From positions 1-64,000 of the forward strand of contig JAPJQL010000001.1 in assembly GCA_030825115.1 (NCBI GenBank): a stretch of DNA of 64,000 nt, in the 5' to 3' direction. The translations under genes were made by a program, and so were the position numbers. Positions 1-7,687 of the stretch are shown here, in pieces (the stretch's first letter is position 1; every line of letters starts with the position of its first letter). The DNA comes from Lachnospiraceae bacterium. GTDB taxonomy: Bacteria; Bacillota; Clostridia; Lachnospirales; Lachnospiraceae. Under the pieces are notes generated by a model. The model was not told the DNA's origin. It worked only from the letters and a program-made list of their open reading frames with translations, and made no database searches.

Positions 1-62
1 CCTGTCCCCCTTGCCCCGCCCGGACTATGTATCGGCAGTCTCCAAATACTGGGGCTCAACAA

Positions 63-114
63 AACGACCGGATTTGCCCAGGCATCTGTGATGCCTTACA
101 CAAATCCGGTCGTT
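63..114 (-). terminator. Rho-independent terminator of the flavoprotein gene
   Basis: A 14-bp perfect stem (positions 63-76 with 101-114) encloses a second small stem (81-86 with 90-95). Read on the minus strand it is followed by TTTTGTTGAG. It lies about 38 bp after the stop codon of the flavoprotein gene. Bases 1-60 beyond it hold nothing I can recognise. Confidence 0.85.
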
Positions 115-151
115 TGTTCAGAGATTCTTTCTCTTGTTTATACAACTGCCT

Positions 152-2263
152 TTAGGCAGCATCTTTGAGCGCTTTTTCTACCGCTTCTTTAATTCCATTC
201 GACGTCATCGTTGCGCCGGATACTCCGTCCACATCTGAAGTCTGCTTCCGGATGATATCTCCTGTCACATTCTTTTCGGCTGCTTCGTAGATTCCGACAG
301 TCTCCACGTGTTCTTTTAACTGGATGGAGACGATATTTCCGCCTTCTACCACGACCTCAACCGTGATATCGCCGTTGTTGCCTTTACCGGTTCCGGTGTA
401 GGTGCCGTCTTTATAGTTCCCCTGGACTTCCGGCACGGGAAGTTCTTCGATCTCCGGTACGGTGATGGTGCGCTCGGTCACTCCGCCGTTCTCTTTTACA
501 TATGCGCCTGCCGCGCTGCCTGCCACACGTCCAAACACCACGATATCTGTCACCGCGTTGCCGCCCAGACGGTTTGCTCCGTGTACGCCGCCGACTACCT
601 CACCGGCTGCAAACAGCCCCGGAATCGCACTGCCATCTGCCTTCAGCACTTCCGTGCCTGTGCTGACCTTTACGCCGCCCATCGTGTGATGGACTGCCGG
701 AGCACAGAGAGCCGCATAGTACTTTGGCTGATTTAACGGCTGGGCCATATCTTCCCTGCCAAATTCCGTATCATTTCCGGCCGCATGGATATCAGCATAC
801 TGCAAAAGAGTCTCGGCCAGAGCCGCGCCGTCGATTCCGATCGCCTTTCCAAGCTCCTCCGGCGTATCCGCCTCGGTTACAATCCCCTTTTTGATATAGG
901 ACTCAATCGCGGAGAGGCTGTCCCGCACCGCCTGGTCAAATATCATATAGCACTGGCCGCCGGTCTGTTTTAAGATTGCCTCGGAAACCACGTCGCGGGT
1001 CTCCAGCTCGTTGACAAACCGTCTGCCTTCCATGTTCACCAGGATCGCGCCGTTTCCGCGGACACCCTCCGTGTACATATCAGTTGTCTCTGGGTTTACG
1101 GTCGGATGGGTCTGGATCTGGTCGATATCGGTCAGACCTGCTCCCAGCGCTTCCGCCATCACGATACCGTCGCCGGTCGCACCGGAGTGGTTGGTGGTGC
1201 AAAAGCCCTCAAGCCGCGGCTGGTATTTGACAACCAGCTCAGAGTTTGCTCCGAAACCGCCGGTCGCAAGCACGACTGCCCTGCACTTGATCCCCATCAC
1301 GTTTCCATTTCTGTCCGTAGCTTCCACGCCAAAGACAGCGCCGTTTTCATCTACCAGGATACGCTCTGCCTTTGTCTCAAGAAATACCGGGATCCCAAGT
1401 TCCTCCAGCTCCTCATTCAGAGTGGTGACTAACATCGGTCCTACCGCAGAAGTATCTGACGGGCGGTGGATTCTCTTTACGCTGGCTCCGCCAAACATTC
1501 CCACAACGGACAGATCTCCGCCAATCTCATTGACCCAGTCCACCGCATCGGCGGAATTTTCTGTCAGGACCTGTACAAGAGCCGGGTCATTGAGGTTCTT
1601 GCCGCCTTTCATGGTGTCCTCTGCAAAGAGCTCCACGGAATCCTCGATCCCGTCGGCCTTCTGATGCTTTGTATAGGCCGCGTTCAGGCCGCCCGTTGCC
1701 CTGGTGGTATTGCCGCCTGTGATCGGCATCTTTTCCAGTAATACGACATTCTCCACGCCGTCCTGGGCCGCCTGGATTGCCGCCGTCATGCCGGCTCCGC
1801 CTGCACCGATCACCACGATGTCAGCCTGCTGCCAGTCGTCCGTAAACAGTTCTCCCTTTGCCATCGCCAGCGCCTTGCGGACTGCCATCTTCGCCACATC
1901 GCTGGTCCCTGTCGCACCGGATACGCCGTCGATATCGGCGGTCTGCTGCTTTAACATATTCATTCGGAGCGTCCCGATCGCCTTCCCGCCATACTCCGGT
2001 GACTCATACGGGGCATCCAGAATCAATTCTTCGATGTCCTTATCCGTCACGATGACCGTAGCCGTGATCGGTCCATTATACCCCTCAGCACTTGCCGTAT
2101 AGCTGCCCGGCGTATAGACAGACTCCGTTCCTTTAACTCTTCCAATCTTACTCATGCTCTGATACAGCGGGGTGCTGCACAGAATCAGTGCTGCCGCTGC
2201 CGCCGTCATGATACCGGCGCCAATCAGCCCCTTCGCCCTGTTGCTCAGTTCTTTCTTATGCAT
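152..2263 (-). CDS. Membrane-anchored FMN/FAD flavoprotein reductase (fumarate/urocanate reductase type)
   Basis: A 703-residue protein. An N-terminal hydrophobic segment (about residues 12-33) should export and anchor it. Two FMN_bind domains flank the catalytic domain: one at about 53-135 and one at about 620-703, each with a DGVSGAT site for covalent FMN. Between them is a FAD_binding_2 domain beginning DIVVIGAGGAGM and ending with GGVHGANRLGGNA. Such enzymes reduce fumarate, urocanate or related enoates as terminal electron acceptors outside the membrane; the substrate cannot be read from the sequence. FMN would be attached by ApbE, which is not in the window. The ATG at 2263 is chosen because GGGAGAGG lies just upstream; a longer frame starting at 2356 would run into the promoter motif. 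Having FMN domains at both ends is less common than a single one. Confidence 0.88.
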   Translation of the reverse strand: MHKKELSNRAKGLIGAGIMTAAAAALILCSTPLYQSMSKIGRVKGTESVYTPGSYTASAEGYNGPITATVIVTDKDIEELILDAPYESPEYGGKAIGTLRMNMLKQQTADIDGVSGATGTSDVAKMAVRKALAMAKGELFTDDWQQADIVVIGAGGAGMTAAIQAAQDGVENVVLLEKMPITGGNTTRATGGLNAAYTKHQKADGIEDSVELFAEDTMKGGKNLNDPALVQVLTENSADAVDWVNEIGGDLSVVGMFGGASVKRIHRPSDTSAVGPMLVTTLNEELEELGIPVFLETKAERILVDENGAVFGVEATDRNGNVMGIKCRAVVLATGGFGANSELVVKYQPRLEGFCTTNHSGATGDGIVMAEALGAGLTDIDQIQTHPTVNPETTDMYTEGVRGNGAILVNMEGRRFVNELETRDVVSEAILKQTGGQCYMIFDQAVRDSLSAIESYIKKGIVTEADTPEELGKAIGIDGAALAETLLQYADIHAAGNDTEFGREDMAQPLNQPKYYAALCAPAVHHTMGGVKVSTGTEVLKADGSAIPGLFAAGEVVGGVHGANRLGGNAVTDIVVFGRVAGSAAGAYVKENGGVTERTITVPEIEELPVPEVQGNYKDGTYTGTGKGNNGDITVEVVVEGGNIVSIQLKEHVETVGIYEAAEKNVTGDIIRKQTSDVDGVSGATMTSNGIKEAVEKALKDAA

Positions 2264-2321
2264 CTTTTTCCTCTCCCAGTGTTTTCTTGACAGCTGCTTT
2301 GATATTTTTTTCACAGTTGCC

Positions 2322-2358
2322 TCTATTAATGTAATATGAGATGGAAAAAAACGCAAGC
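2322..2358 (-). promoter_or_regulatory. Promoter-region motif of the flavoprotein gene, shared with the regulator gene
   Basis: Read on the minus strand this 37-bp block begins GCTTGC and contains CTCATATTACA. It aligns without gaps to 6620-6656 upstream of the response-regulator gene, with 28 of 37 positions identical. Within it TTGCGT and TACATT are 17 bp apart, compatible with a sigma-A promoter. A common regulator for the two genes is an inference. Confidence 0.6.
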
Positions 2359-2407
2359 AAAAGTGTATATTTTCTAGTATTTTCCTGCGTACAATCCGAT
2401 CTTGCGC

Positions 2408-3883
2408 CTAACTTTCATAAGCCCCTGCATACCAGCCGGCTTTTTCAAATTCTTCTTTTTCATATTCGGCCGCGATCATACCGTTTTGCAGTACGATCAT
2501 CCGGTCCGATACATCCATATTGTCGGCAATATTGCTGGTAAGAATCAATACGGAAATCCCGCTGTTTTTCAATTCCTGAATCAAGTCCAGCACATAACGC
2601 CTGCAATACATATCCCCCTTCGCAAGCGGCTGTACACAGACTGCCACCTTCGGATGCAGAAGGTGGATCCGGTAATACGCAAGCCCGTACCGTTCCCGGA
2701 TCGTGAGAGCATCGATATTCATGGCATCAATGCAGGCGCCGACCCTTGGCTGGTACTCCCGGCGCACGCTTTTTAAGTAGCTGGTTTTGATGTTCCCGTA
2801 TCTTATCTTCCGGTCCAGAAGAAAGGTCAGATTCTCCATATAGCTCATATCCCGGAACAAAAACCGTTCTACCGGATTGTCGGGAATGACAGCGATGCCC
2901 GCCGACATAAAATCCTCCGGCTCCACCACCACATACGGCCTTTTCTCCAGCAGAATCCTCCCGCCTGCGATGGCTGCCTCGCCCGCCATCACCCGGGCGA
3001 TGGCTTCCCAGTTTTGGTTGTCCTGATCCAGGATCATCAGGCATTCGCCGCGGCGCAGGGAAAAACTCAGAGGCTTCCCGTCCCCCATCCTTACCCGGTC
3101 AAACTCCAGGACCGCCTCCTTCTCCGGCATCCTGTTCTGGCTGCCCGACAGATCAAAGGAGATGGCGTAAGGGTCCAGGGCGTTATCTTTCATCTCTTCT
3201 TTTTCAAATACTTTCCAGATGATTCCCTGGTTGAACACCGCCGCCCGGTCGGCAATCCGAAATACCTCCTGATGGTGGTTTCCGATATAGAGAAAGGAAA
3301 TCCCCTGTCTTCCAAGCGCCCGGACTGCTTCCTGAAAATACCACAATTCCTTCTGGCTGAGAAAATTGCTGACCCGGTCCAAGACCACCAGCCTGCAGCC
3401 CATCAGCTTCGCCTTCAGCAGTTCCACGATACACCGTTCAAAAGCCCCGAGGGCTGAGATGCGCTTTTGCGGATCAATGGACAGCCCCATCTCCTGCATC
3501 AGGCGGTCTGTCTGGCCGTCGAGCACTTTGTTGTTGATGATATACTTCTTAAAACCCCTCCGCATCACAAACAGATTGTCCGACACGGTTAGGCTGTCGA
3601 TCAGCCGCCCCCGCTCTTCAATCACATAAACCCTGTTTTCCGACAGATTAGAGTGGGCATACTGGTTCACCAGTTTCCCTTCAAAATAGACCCGCCCAAA
3701 CCGGATGGGCCTGTTTGTGCAGATCAGCTCGATCAATTGGCTACTGCCCTTTATATCCGCCACGATCAGCCCCATGATCTCCCCCTGAAGGACATAGAAG
3801 TTCAGATTGTCCAGATATGCCTCGCCGTTTTCTTCCAGCGTGATATTTTCCATCCGCAGGATTTCTTTCCTCATCCCACCCAT
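2408..3883 (-). CDS. Degenerate tandem ABC-ATPase homologue (sugar-importer type), probably regulatory
   Basis: A 491-residue protein with two ABC-ATPase folds, like the MglA/RbsA sugar-importer ATPases in length and layout. The ATP-handling motifs are gone in both halves. Where the first Walker A should be it reads GLIVADIKGSS, and in the second half LMILDQDNQNW. The first Walker B ends VVLDRVSNF without the catalytic Glu, and no LSGGQ signature is visible. No permease or binding-protein gene lies nearby; instead it follows a histidine kinase gene by 44 bp in what looks like one transcription unit with the kinase and regulator. I infer a pseudo-ATPase acting as a cytoplasmic partner or ligand sensor for that two-component system. 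The start is ambiguous between the ATGs at 3883 and 3874. Confidence 0.8.
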   Translation of the reverse strand: MGGMRKEILRMENITLEENGEAYLDNLNFYVLQGEIMGLIVADIKGSSQLIELICTNRPIRFGRVYFEGKLVNQYAHSNLSENRVYVIEERGRLIDSLTVSDNLFVMRRGFKKYIINNKVLDGQTDRLMQEMGLSIDPQKRISALGAFERCIVELLKAKLMGCRLVVLDRVSNFLSQKELWYFQEAVRALGRQGISFLYIGNHHQEVFRIADRAAVFNQGIIWKVFEKEEMKDNALDPYAISFDLSGSQNRMPEKEAVLEFDRVRMGDGKPLSFSLRRGECLMILDQDNQNWEAIARVMAGEAAIAGGRILLEKRPYVVVEPEDFMSAGIAVIPDNPVERFLFRDMSYMENLTFLLDRKIRYGNIKTSYLKSVRREYQPRVGACIDAMNIDALTIRERYGLAYYRIHLLHPKVAVCVQPLAKGDMYCRRYVLDLIQELKNSGISVLILTSNIADNMDVSDRMIVLQNGMIAAEYEKEEFEKAGWYAGAYES

Positions 3884-3927
3884 GTTCCCCTTTGTACCTC
3901 CCGTATCCGGTCCAGGCTTTTCCCTGG

Positions 3928-4947
3928 TCAGTCTTTCACCAGCGGCAGCGATATCTCCACATCCGTTCCCGCATTCTTCTGGCTGTATACATAGATTCCA
4001 TATTCCTCGCCAAACAGAAGCTTGATCCTGTTATTGACATTCTGGATCGCGATTCCCCCCTGCTTATCAGTCTTTGGATCTACGTCGTCCAGGGACAGGC
4101 TTTTCAGCTTCTCGTTTAACTCCCGCACCTTCTTTGCCTCCATCCCAAGGCCGTCGTCCGAAACCTTGATGACAAGGCGGCTGTCCGTGGCGGATATCCT
4201 GATCACCAGATGCCCCTTCCCCACCTTCCGCTCGATCCCGTGGTAGATGGAATTTTCCACCACCGGCTGCAGCGTCAGCTTGGGCAGGCGGTACTGCAGC
4301 ACCTCCATCTCATCCAGTTCCTCCCGAAACGCATACTGGATGTTAAGTTTCAGCTTGTCGCCAAAGCGGAACTGCTGGATATAATAATAATTTTCAATGT
4401 TGGCAAGCTCGTCTTCCAGCGTCACCAGATGCTCCACATTCGAGATCGTGTAACGGAAAAAGGTCGCCAGCGCCTCGGTCATCTCCGCAATGCTGTCCAC
4501 CCCTTCCATCAGCGCCTCGCTCCGGATCCCTTCCAGGGTATTGTACAAAAAATGAGGATTGATCTGGTTTTGAAGGGCCAGATACTCTGCCTGCTTCTTG
4601 GAGACATTGATCAGCTCCCTCGTCCCAAGCATCTCCTGGAACCGCCGGTTGACCTGCTCCGACTCCCGGCTGTGAGGATAGCGGATCGTAAACAGGTCGT
4701 TTACCACGTATCCGGCGGCAAACTGCTGCTCCACCCGCCTCGTTTCCTCCATCGGCTTATAGATACCCCAATAGCCCCCGTATGCAATCCCTGCCAGTAC
4801 AGTCACCGCAGCAGCCAGCACCCAGGTGTGTTCCGGTCTGCCGATCGTGAGATATATGGCATAGCCAAGAAGCGCCACGATGACTGCGGCCATCCCGCCC
4901 AGCAGCAAAAAGGTCCTGACCGACAGGAATTTTAATTTGTCTTTCAT
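3928..4947 (-). CDS. Sensor histidine kinase, YesM/LytS type
   Basis: A 339-residue membrane kinase. Two transmembrane segments (about 11-35 and 42-62) are separated by only about six residues, so there is essentially no extracellular sensor domain. A HAMP-like stretch follows, then the His_kinase domain with the phosphorylated His132 in NQINPHFLYNTL, and a HATPase_c domain with VVENSIYHGIERK and DDGLGM. It lies 15 bp after the response-regulator gene, which is its expected partner. With no outer domain, the signal must come through the membrane segments, the cytoplasm or a partner; the degenerate ABC protein encoded next is the obvious candidate, which is inference. Confidence 0.92.
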   Translation of the reverse strand: MKDKLKFLSVRTFLLLGGMAAVIVALLGYAIYLTIGRPEHTWVLAAAVTVLAGIAYGGYWGIYKPMEETRRVEQQFAAGYVVNDLFTIRYPHSRESEQVNRRFQEMLGTRELINVSKKQAEYLALQNQINPHFLYNTLEGIRSEALMEGVDSIAEMTEALATFFRYTISNVEHLVTLEDELANIENYYYIQQFRFGDKLKLNIQYAFREELDEMEVLQYRLPKLTLQPVVENSIYHGIERKVGKGHLVIRISATDSRLVIKVSDDGLGMEAKKVRELNEKLKSLSLDDVDPKTDKQGGIAIQNVNNRIKLLFGEEYGIYVYSQKNAGTDVEISLPLVKD

Positions 4948-4962
4948 GCCCGGCCCTCCTCG

Positions 4963-6570
4963 TCAGGAATACAGTTTGCGGTATTCATTGGGCTTTAACC
5001 CTGTGTACTTTGTAAATCCTTTGGTAAAGTATTTCACATCGCTGTATCCCACCTCTTCACAGATGGCCGCCACATTCATGTTGGTCTCCTTGAGAAGCGT
5101 CTTCGCCTGCTCCATCCGAAGGCCGGATAAGTATTCCAGAAATGTCTTCCCGGTCTCCTTTTTAAACAGGGAGCTGAAATACGTCGTATTAAAGCCCGCC
5201 ACCTCGCTGACGTCCTCCAGGGTAACTGCCTGATTGTAGTGCTCCCGTATGTACTGCTTTGCCACCCGGATCGGGCGGTTGTCTTCCTGAAGCTTTCCGG
5301 CAACCGCCTGGTCATAGGAGGCGGCAATCTCCTTCATCAGATATCGCAAAAGCTCATTTGCCGAGGCACAATACTCCGCCCCCTGGTTAAAACGTTCGAT
5401 AAAATTCTGTTCAATGGCAATCTTATGGTTCTTCATAAAGAACAGATACAGATTGCATACCTCCCGGCACATCTGAAGAATCTCGTGGCCGGTCACGTCC
5501 TCGATCCCAAGCAGGTCATCCCGCAGCTTTCTCAAACAGTCCTGCACCTGCTGCCGGTCCAGGCTCTCCAGGGCTGCGCTCATCGCCTGGTTGAATTCTG
5601 CAAACCAGCCGCTCTCCGCCAGATTCGCCCCGTCACGCAGTTCTCCCTCGATCAGCTTCCCCGTCCCGGCGACCAGCCTCTGCTCGATCAGATATCTGGC
5701 CGACTTCAGAGAAAAGCGCAGGTTTCCGATATCCTCAACCGGTCCCCCAAAGCCGATCGTGACCCGCATCCCTTCCAGAATGGATTCCAGGACCGTCAGC
5801 TCGTTCAGCATAGCCCTGCACTGCCGGCGCACCGCCTTTTTCTCCCCGTCCTGATAGTTTAAGAGCAGATAAATATGGCTGTTCTCCACATACAGTTCCC
5901 AGTCATAGACCAGATTTCCAAACATCTGTGCCGCCACCTGGGTCGTCTTATCAGTCAAAAACTCCAGATTTTTTTCTTCATGCATGGAGACCCCGTCAAA
6001 CTTAACGCAGACGATCTGAAAACAGCCCGGCTGCATCCGGTAATAGTACTGCCTGTTGATCTCATCCAGGCAGCCGTTGTCCTGCTCTCTCCGCTCCCGG
6101 TAGAGAATATCCGAAAACCAGGTCGTCCGCAGCCGTTCTGCGTCACTTTTCATCGCCAGACGCACCCGCTCCTCGTAGGTGAGCTGTTCATTCTTTTCCT
6201 CATACCGCACCTTGATCTTGCAAAGCGTATCCGTCAGCTCGTCCTTGCGGATCGGTTTTAAGAGGTAATCGCTGACTCCGAAACGGATCGCCGTCTGGGC
6301 ATATTCAAAATGACGATAACCGCTGATGATGACAAACTCCACCCCCAGCCCCAGCTCCCGTGTCTTTTTCACCAGATCCAGACCGTCATAACCGGGCATC
6401 CGGATATCTGTCACCACCACATCCGGCACGAGCGTCCCGATCTTTTCAAACGCCTCGATCCCGTTATGAGCCACCCCGACAATCTCCATATTCAGCGACT
6501 GCCAGTCGATCAGCTTCTCGATCAGCTGGCATATCTTCTCCTCATCATCTGCAATCAGTACTTTCAACAT
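4963..6570 (-). CDS. Response regulator with AraC-type DNA-binding domain (YesN type)
   Basis: A 535-residue protein. The N-terminal receiver domain has the acidic pair in ADDEE and the phosphoacceptor Asp55 in VVVTDIRMPG. A long central region of about 270 residues follows, then an AraC/XylS double helix-turn-helix at about 430-535 with YFSSLFKKETGKTF and the C-terminal GLKPNEYR. It is first in a likely operon with the kinase and the degenerate ABC protein. YesN-type regulators usually activate nearby transport or catabolic genes. Here the promoter region shares a 37-bp sequence with that of the flavoprotein gene at the end of the cluster, suggesting autoregulation plus control of that gene. 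Confidence 0.93.
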   Translation of the reverse strand: MLKVLIADDEEKICQLIEKLIDWQSLNMEIVGVAHNGIEAFEKIGTLVPDVVVTDIRMPGYDGLDLVKKTRELGLGVEFVIISGYRHFEYAQTAIRFGVSDYLLKPIRKDELTDTLCKIKVRYEEKNEQLTYEERVRLAMKSDAERLRTTWFSDILYRERREQDNGCLDEINRQYYYRMQPGCFQIVCVKFDGVSMHEEKNLEFLTDKTTQVAAQMFGNLVYDWELYVENSHIYLLLNYQDGEKKAVRRQCRAMLNELTVLESILEGMRVTIGFGGPVEDIGNLRFSLKSARYLIEQRLVAGTGKLIEGELRDGANLAESGWFAEFNQAMSAALESLDRQQVQDCLRKLRDDLLGIEDVTGHEILQMCREVCNLYLFFMKNHKIAIEQNFIERFNQGAEYCASANELLRYLMKEIAASYDQAVAGKLQEDNRPIRVAKQYIREHYNQAVTLEDVSEVAGFNTTYFSSLFKKETGKTFLEYLSGLRMEQAKTLLKETNMNVAAICEEVGYSDVKYFTKGFTKYTGLKPNEYRKLYS

Positions 6571-6619
6571 GGCGTCTTCTCCCCCTGTACTCTGTCACAT
6601 TCTGTCCGCGCTTCTGTTT

Positions 6620-6656
6620 TCTATAACTGTAATATGAGTCCGGAAGGAAAGCAAGC
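6620..6656 (-). promoter_or_regulatory. Promoter-region motif of the two-component operon
   Basis: Read on the minus strand it begins GCTTGC and contains CTCATATTACAG. TTGCTT and TACAGT are 17 bp apart. It matches 2322-2358 at 28 of 37 positions without gaps. It lies about 50 bp upstream of the regulator start codon. Confidence 0.6.
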
Positions 6657-6667
6657 TTTTTCTTTTC

Positions 6668-6826
6668 TCAGATTGCATATTCCTGAATATACTGGTGCAC
6701 CAGCAGAAGCTTTGCCTCCCCCAGGATATTTTTCAGTTCCCTCTGTGTGAGGATTCCCTCACAGTACATTCTTGCAAGCCGCATGGACTCGCTCCCGATC
6801 TCGATCATCAGTTCCAATTGTGTCAT
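6668..6826 (-). CDS. Small hypothetical protein, 52 residues
   Basis: A short frame beginning MTQLELMIEIGSES and ending HQYIQEYAI. It has an AGGTGGGG ribosome site 6-7 bp before the ATG, the right spacing for translation. The protein is mostly helical, with no signal peptide or membrane segment. The middle part, GILTQRELKNILGEAK, resembles the short helical SHOCT-type pattern, but the match is too weak to name. It lies about 40 bp upstream of the two-component promoter motif, on the same strand. The function is unknown. Confidence 0.6.
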   Translation of the reverse strand: MTQLELMIEIGSESMRLARMYCEGILTQRELKNILGEAKLLLVHQYIQEYAI

Positions 6827-6862
6827 AATATCCCCACCTTACGCATGATTCTACACCGATGC

Positions 6863-6897
6863 AAAAAAATGCCGGCAAAATATTATATTCACCGGCA
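6863..6897 (-). terminator. Terminator after the 110-residue hypothetical gene
   Basis: On the minus strand TGCCGG and CCGGCA form a 6-bp stem around an AT-rich loop, followed by seven T. It lies about 70 bp after the stop codon at 6966. Confidence 0.7.
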
Positions 6898-6965
6898 CGG
6901 GGGATGATTCCTGTTTCCGGCAAAATCATCTTAAAAATCATTCCGCCAAAACAGAAAGCTTGCGT

Positions 6966-7298
6966 TTACGCTTCATGCTCGTAAGCATATTCTAAAATAT
7001 CTCTCATCATATCGTCGATCCTGTAATCCCGGTTAAAGGCAAACAGGATCTCTCCTATCTTTTCTGCCTGTTCCCCCGGAGACGAAAGGTTCTCCGTTTT
7101 CTGCCTGATGTCCGCAATCATCTCCTGGAGGGAATCCTTTTCCTCCGGAAACGGAAGTTTGTATGCCTTGGCAAGCCTGCCGATACAGCTGTATGCCTCC
7201 AGAGGAGAATCCAGCTTGACCGGGGCCGATGGGATCGTAGTCTTGATCGTAATGCAGTGGAACTGCAAATAGGGGGTTGGGGAATCTTGATTTCTCAT
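6966..7298 (-). CDS. Hypothetical protein, 110 residues
   Basis: A soluble, probably helical protein starting MRNQDSPTPYLQFHC. I do not recognise a family. A good ribosome site (AAAGGAG) precedes the ATG at about 8 bp, and a terminator follows, so it is very likely translated as a single gene. It lies between the tRNA-Trp terminator and the small frame at 6668-6826. There is no signal peptide or membrane segment. Confidence 0.7.
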   Translation of the reverse strand: MRNQDSPTPYLQFHCITIKTTIPSAPVKLDSPLEAYSCIGRLAKAYKLPFPEEKDSLQEMIADIRQKTENLSSPGEQAEKIGEILFAFNRDYRIDDMMRDILEYAYEHEA

Positions 7299-7344
7299 AA
7301 AATAATCTCTCCTTTTTCAGTTTCAGCTTTGGCTGCCGCCCAAA

Positions 7345-7386
7345 GAAAAAAGCCGGAAAACCTAGTCTGACCAAGGTTTTCCAGCT
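7345..7386 (-). terminator. Terminator of tRNA-Trp
   Basis: A 13-bp stem with one mismatch pairs 7351-7363 with 7374-7386. On the minus strand it is followed by TTTTTTC. It is 35 bp past the tRNA 3' end. Confidence 0.8.
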
Positions 7387-7420
7387 CTTCTCTGGTTAAA
7401 TAAAAATCTCATTTCACTAG

Positions 7421-7491
7421 CAGGGGAAGAGGGGCTCGAACCCCCATCTACGGTTTTGGAGACCGCTGCTCTACCATTGAACTATTCCCCT
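7421..7491 (-). tRNA. tRNA-Trp (anticodon CCA)
   Basis: Minus-strand cloverleaf: acceptor AGGGGAA/TTCCCCT, D arm GTTCAATGGTAGAGC, anticodon stem GCGGT/ACCGT around the loop CTCCAAA with anticodon CCA, T arm with GGTTCGAGC, and discriminator G73 as expected for Trp. The 3' CCA is not encoded (CTA follows). It has its own promoter and terminator. Confidence 0.97.
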
Positions 7492-7523
7492 TTGTATCGG
7501 TGCGCTGTCTCACGCGCTTGATT

Positions 7524-7552
7524 ATAATATCATATCTGAAAATCCTTGTCAA
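7524..7552 (-). promoter_or_regulatory. Sigma-A promoter of tRNA-Trp
   Basis: On the minus strand TTGACA (7547-7552) and TATTAT (7524-7529) are separated by 17 bp, about 32 bp upstream of the tRNA 5' end. Confidence 0.85.
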
Positions 7553-7687
7553 CATTTTTTTCGATTTTTTGTTACAATTTTTGCTACAATTTCATTTTTT
7601 TAAAAAACTACATCTTCTGCCTGTAATATAATGCTGGTAATTCATGCCGGAATCTTTTACAATAAGACTAAGAAAAGGAGGTGCTTT

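Noticed and set aside
1011..1664. Long plus-strand open frame of about 217 codons
   Set aside because: It lies wholly inside the flavoprotein gene on the other strand, has no ribosome site and encodes a Ser/Pro/Thr-rich shadow sequence.
2264..2356. N-terminal extension of the flavoprotein to 2356
   Set aside because: It would place translation inside the shared promoter motif; the ATG at 2263 has a proper ribosome site followed by an export signal.
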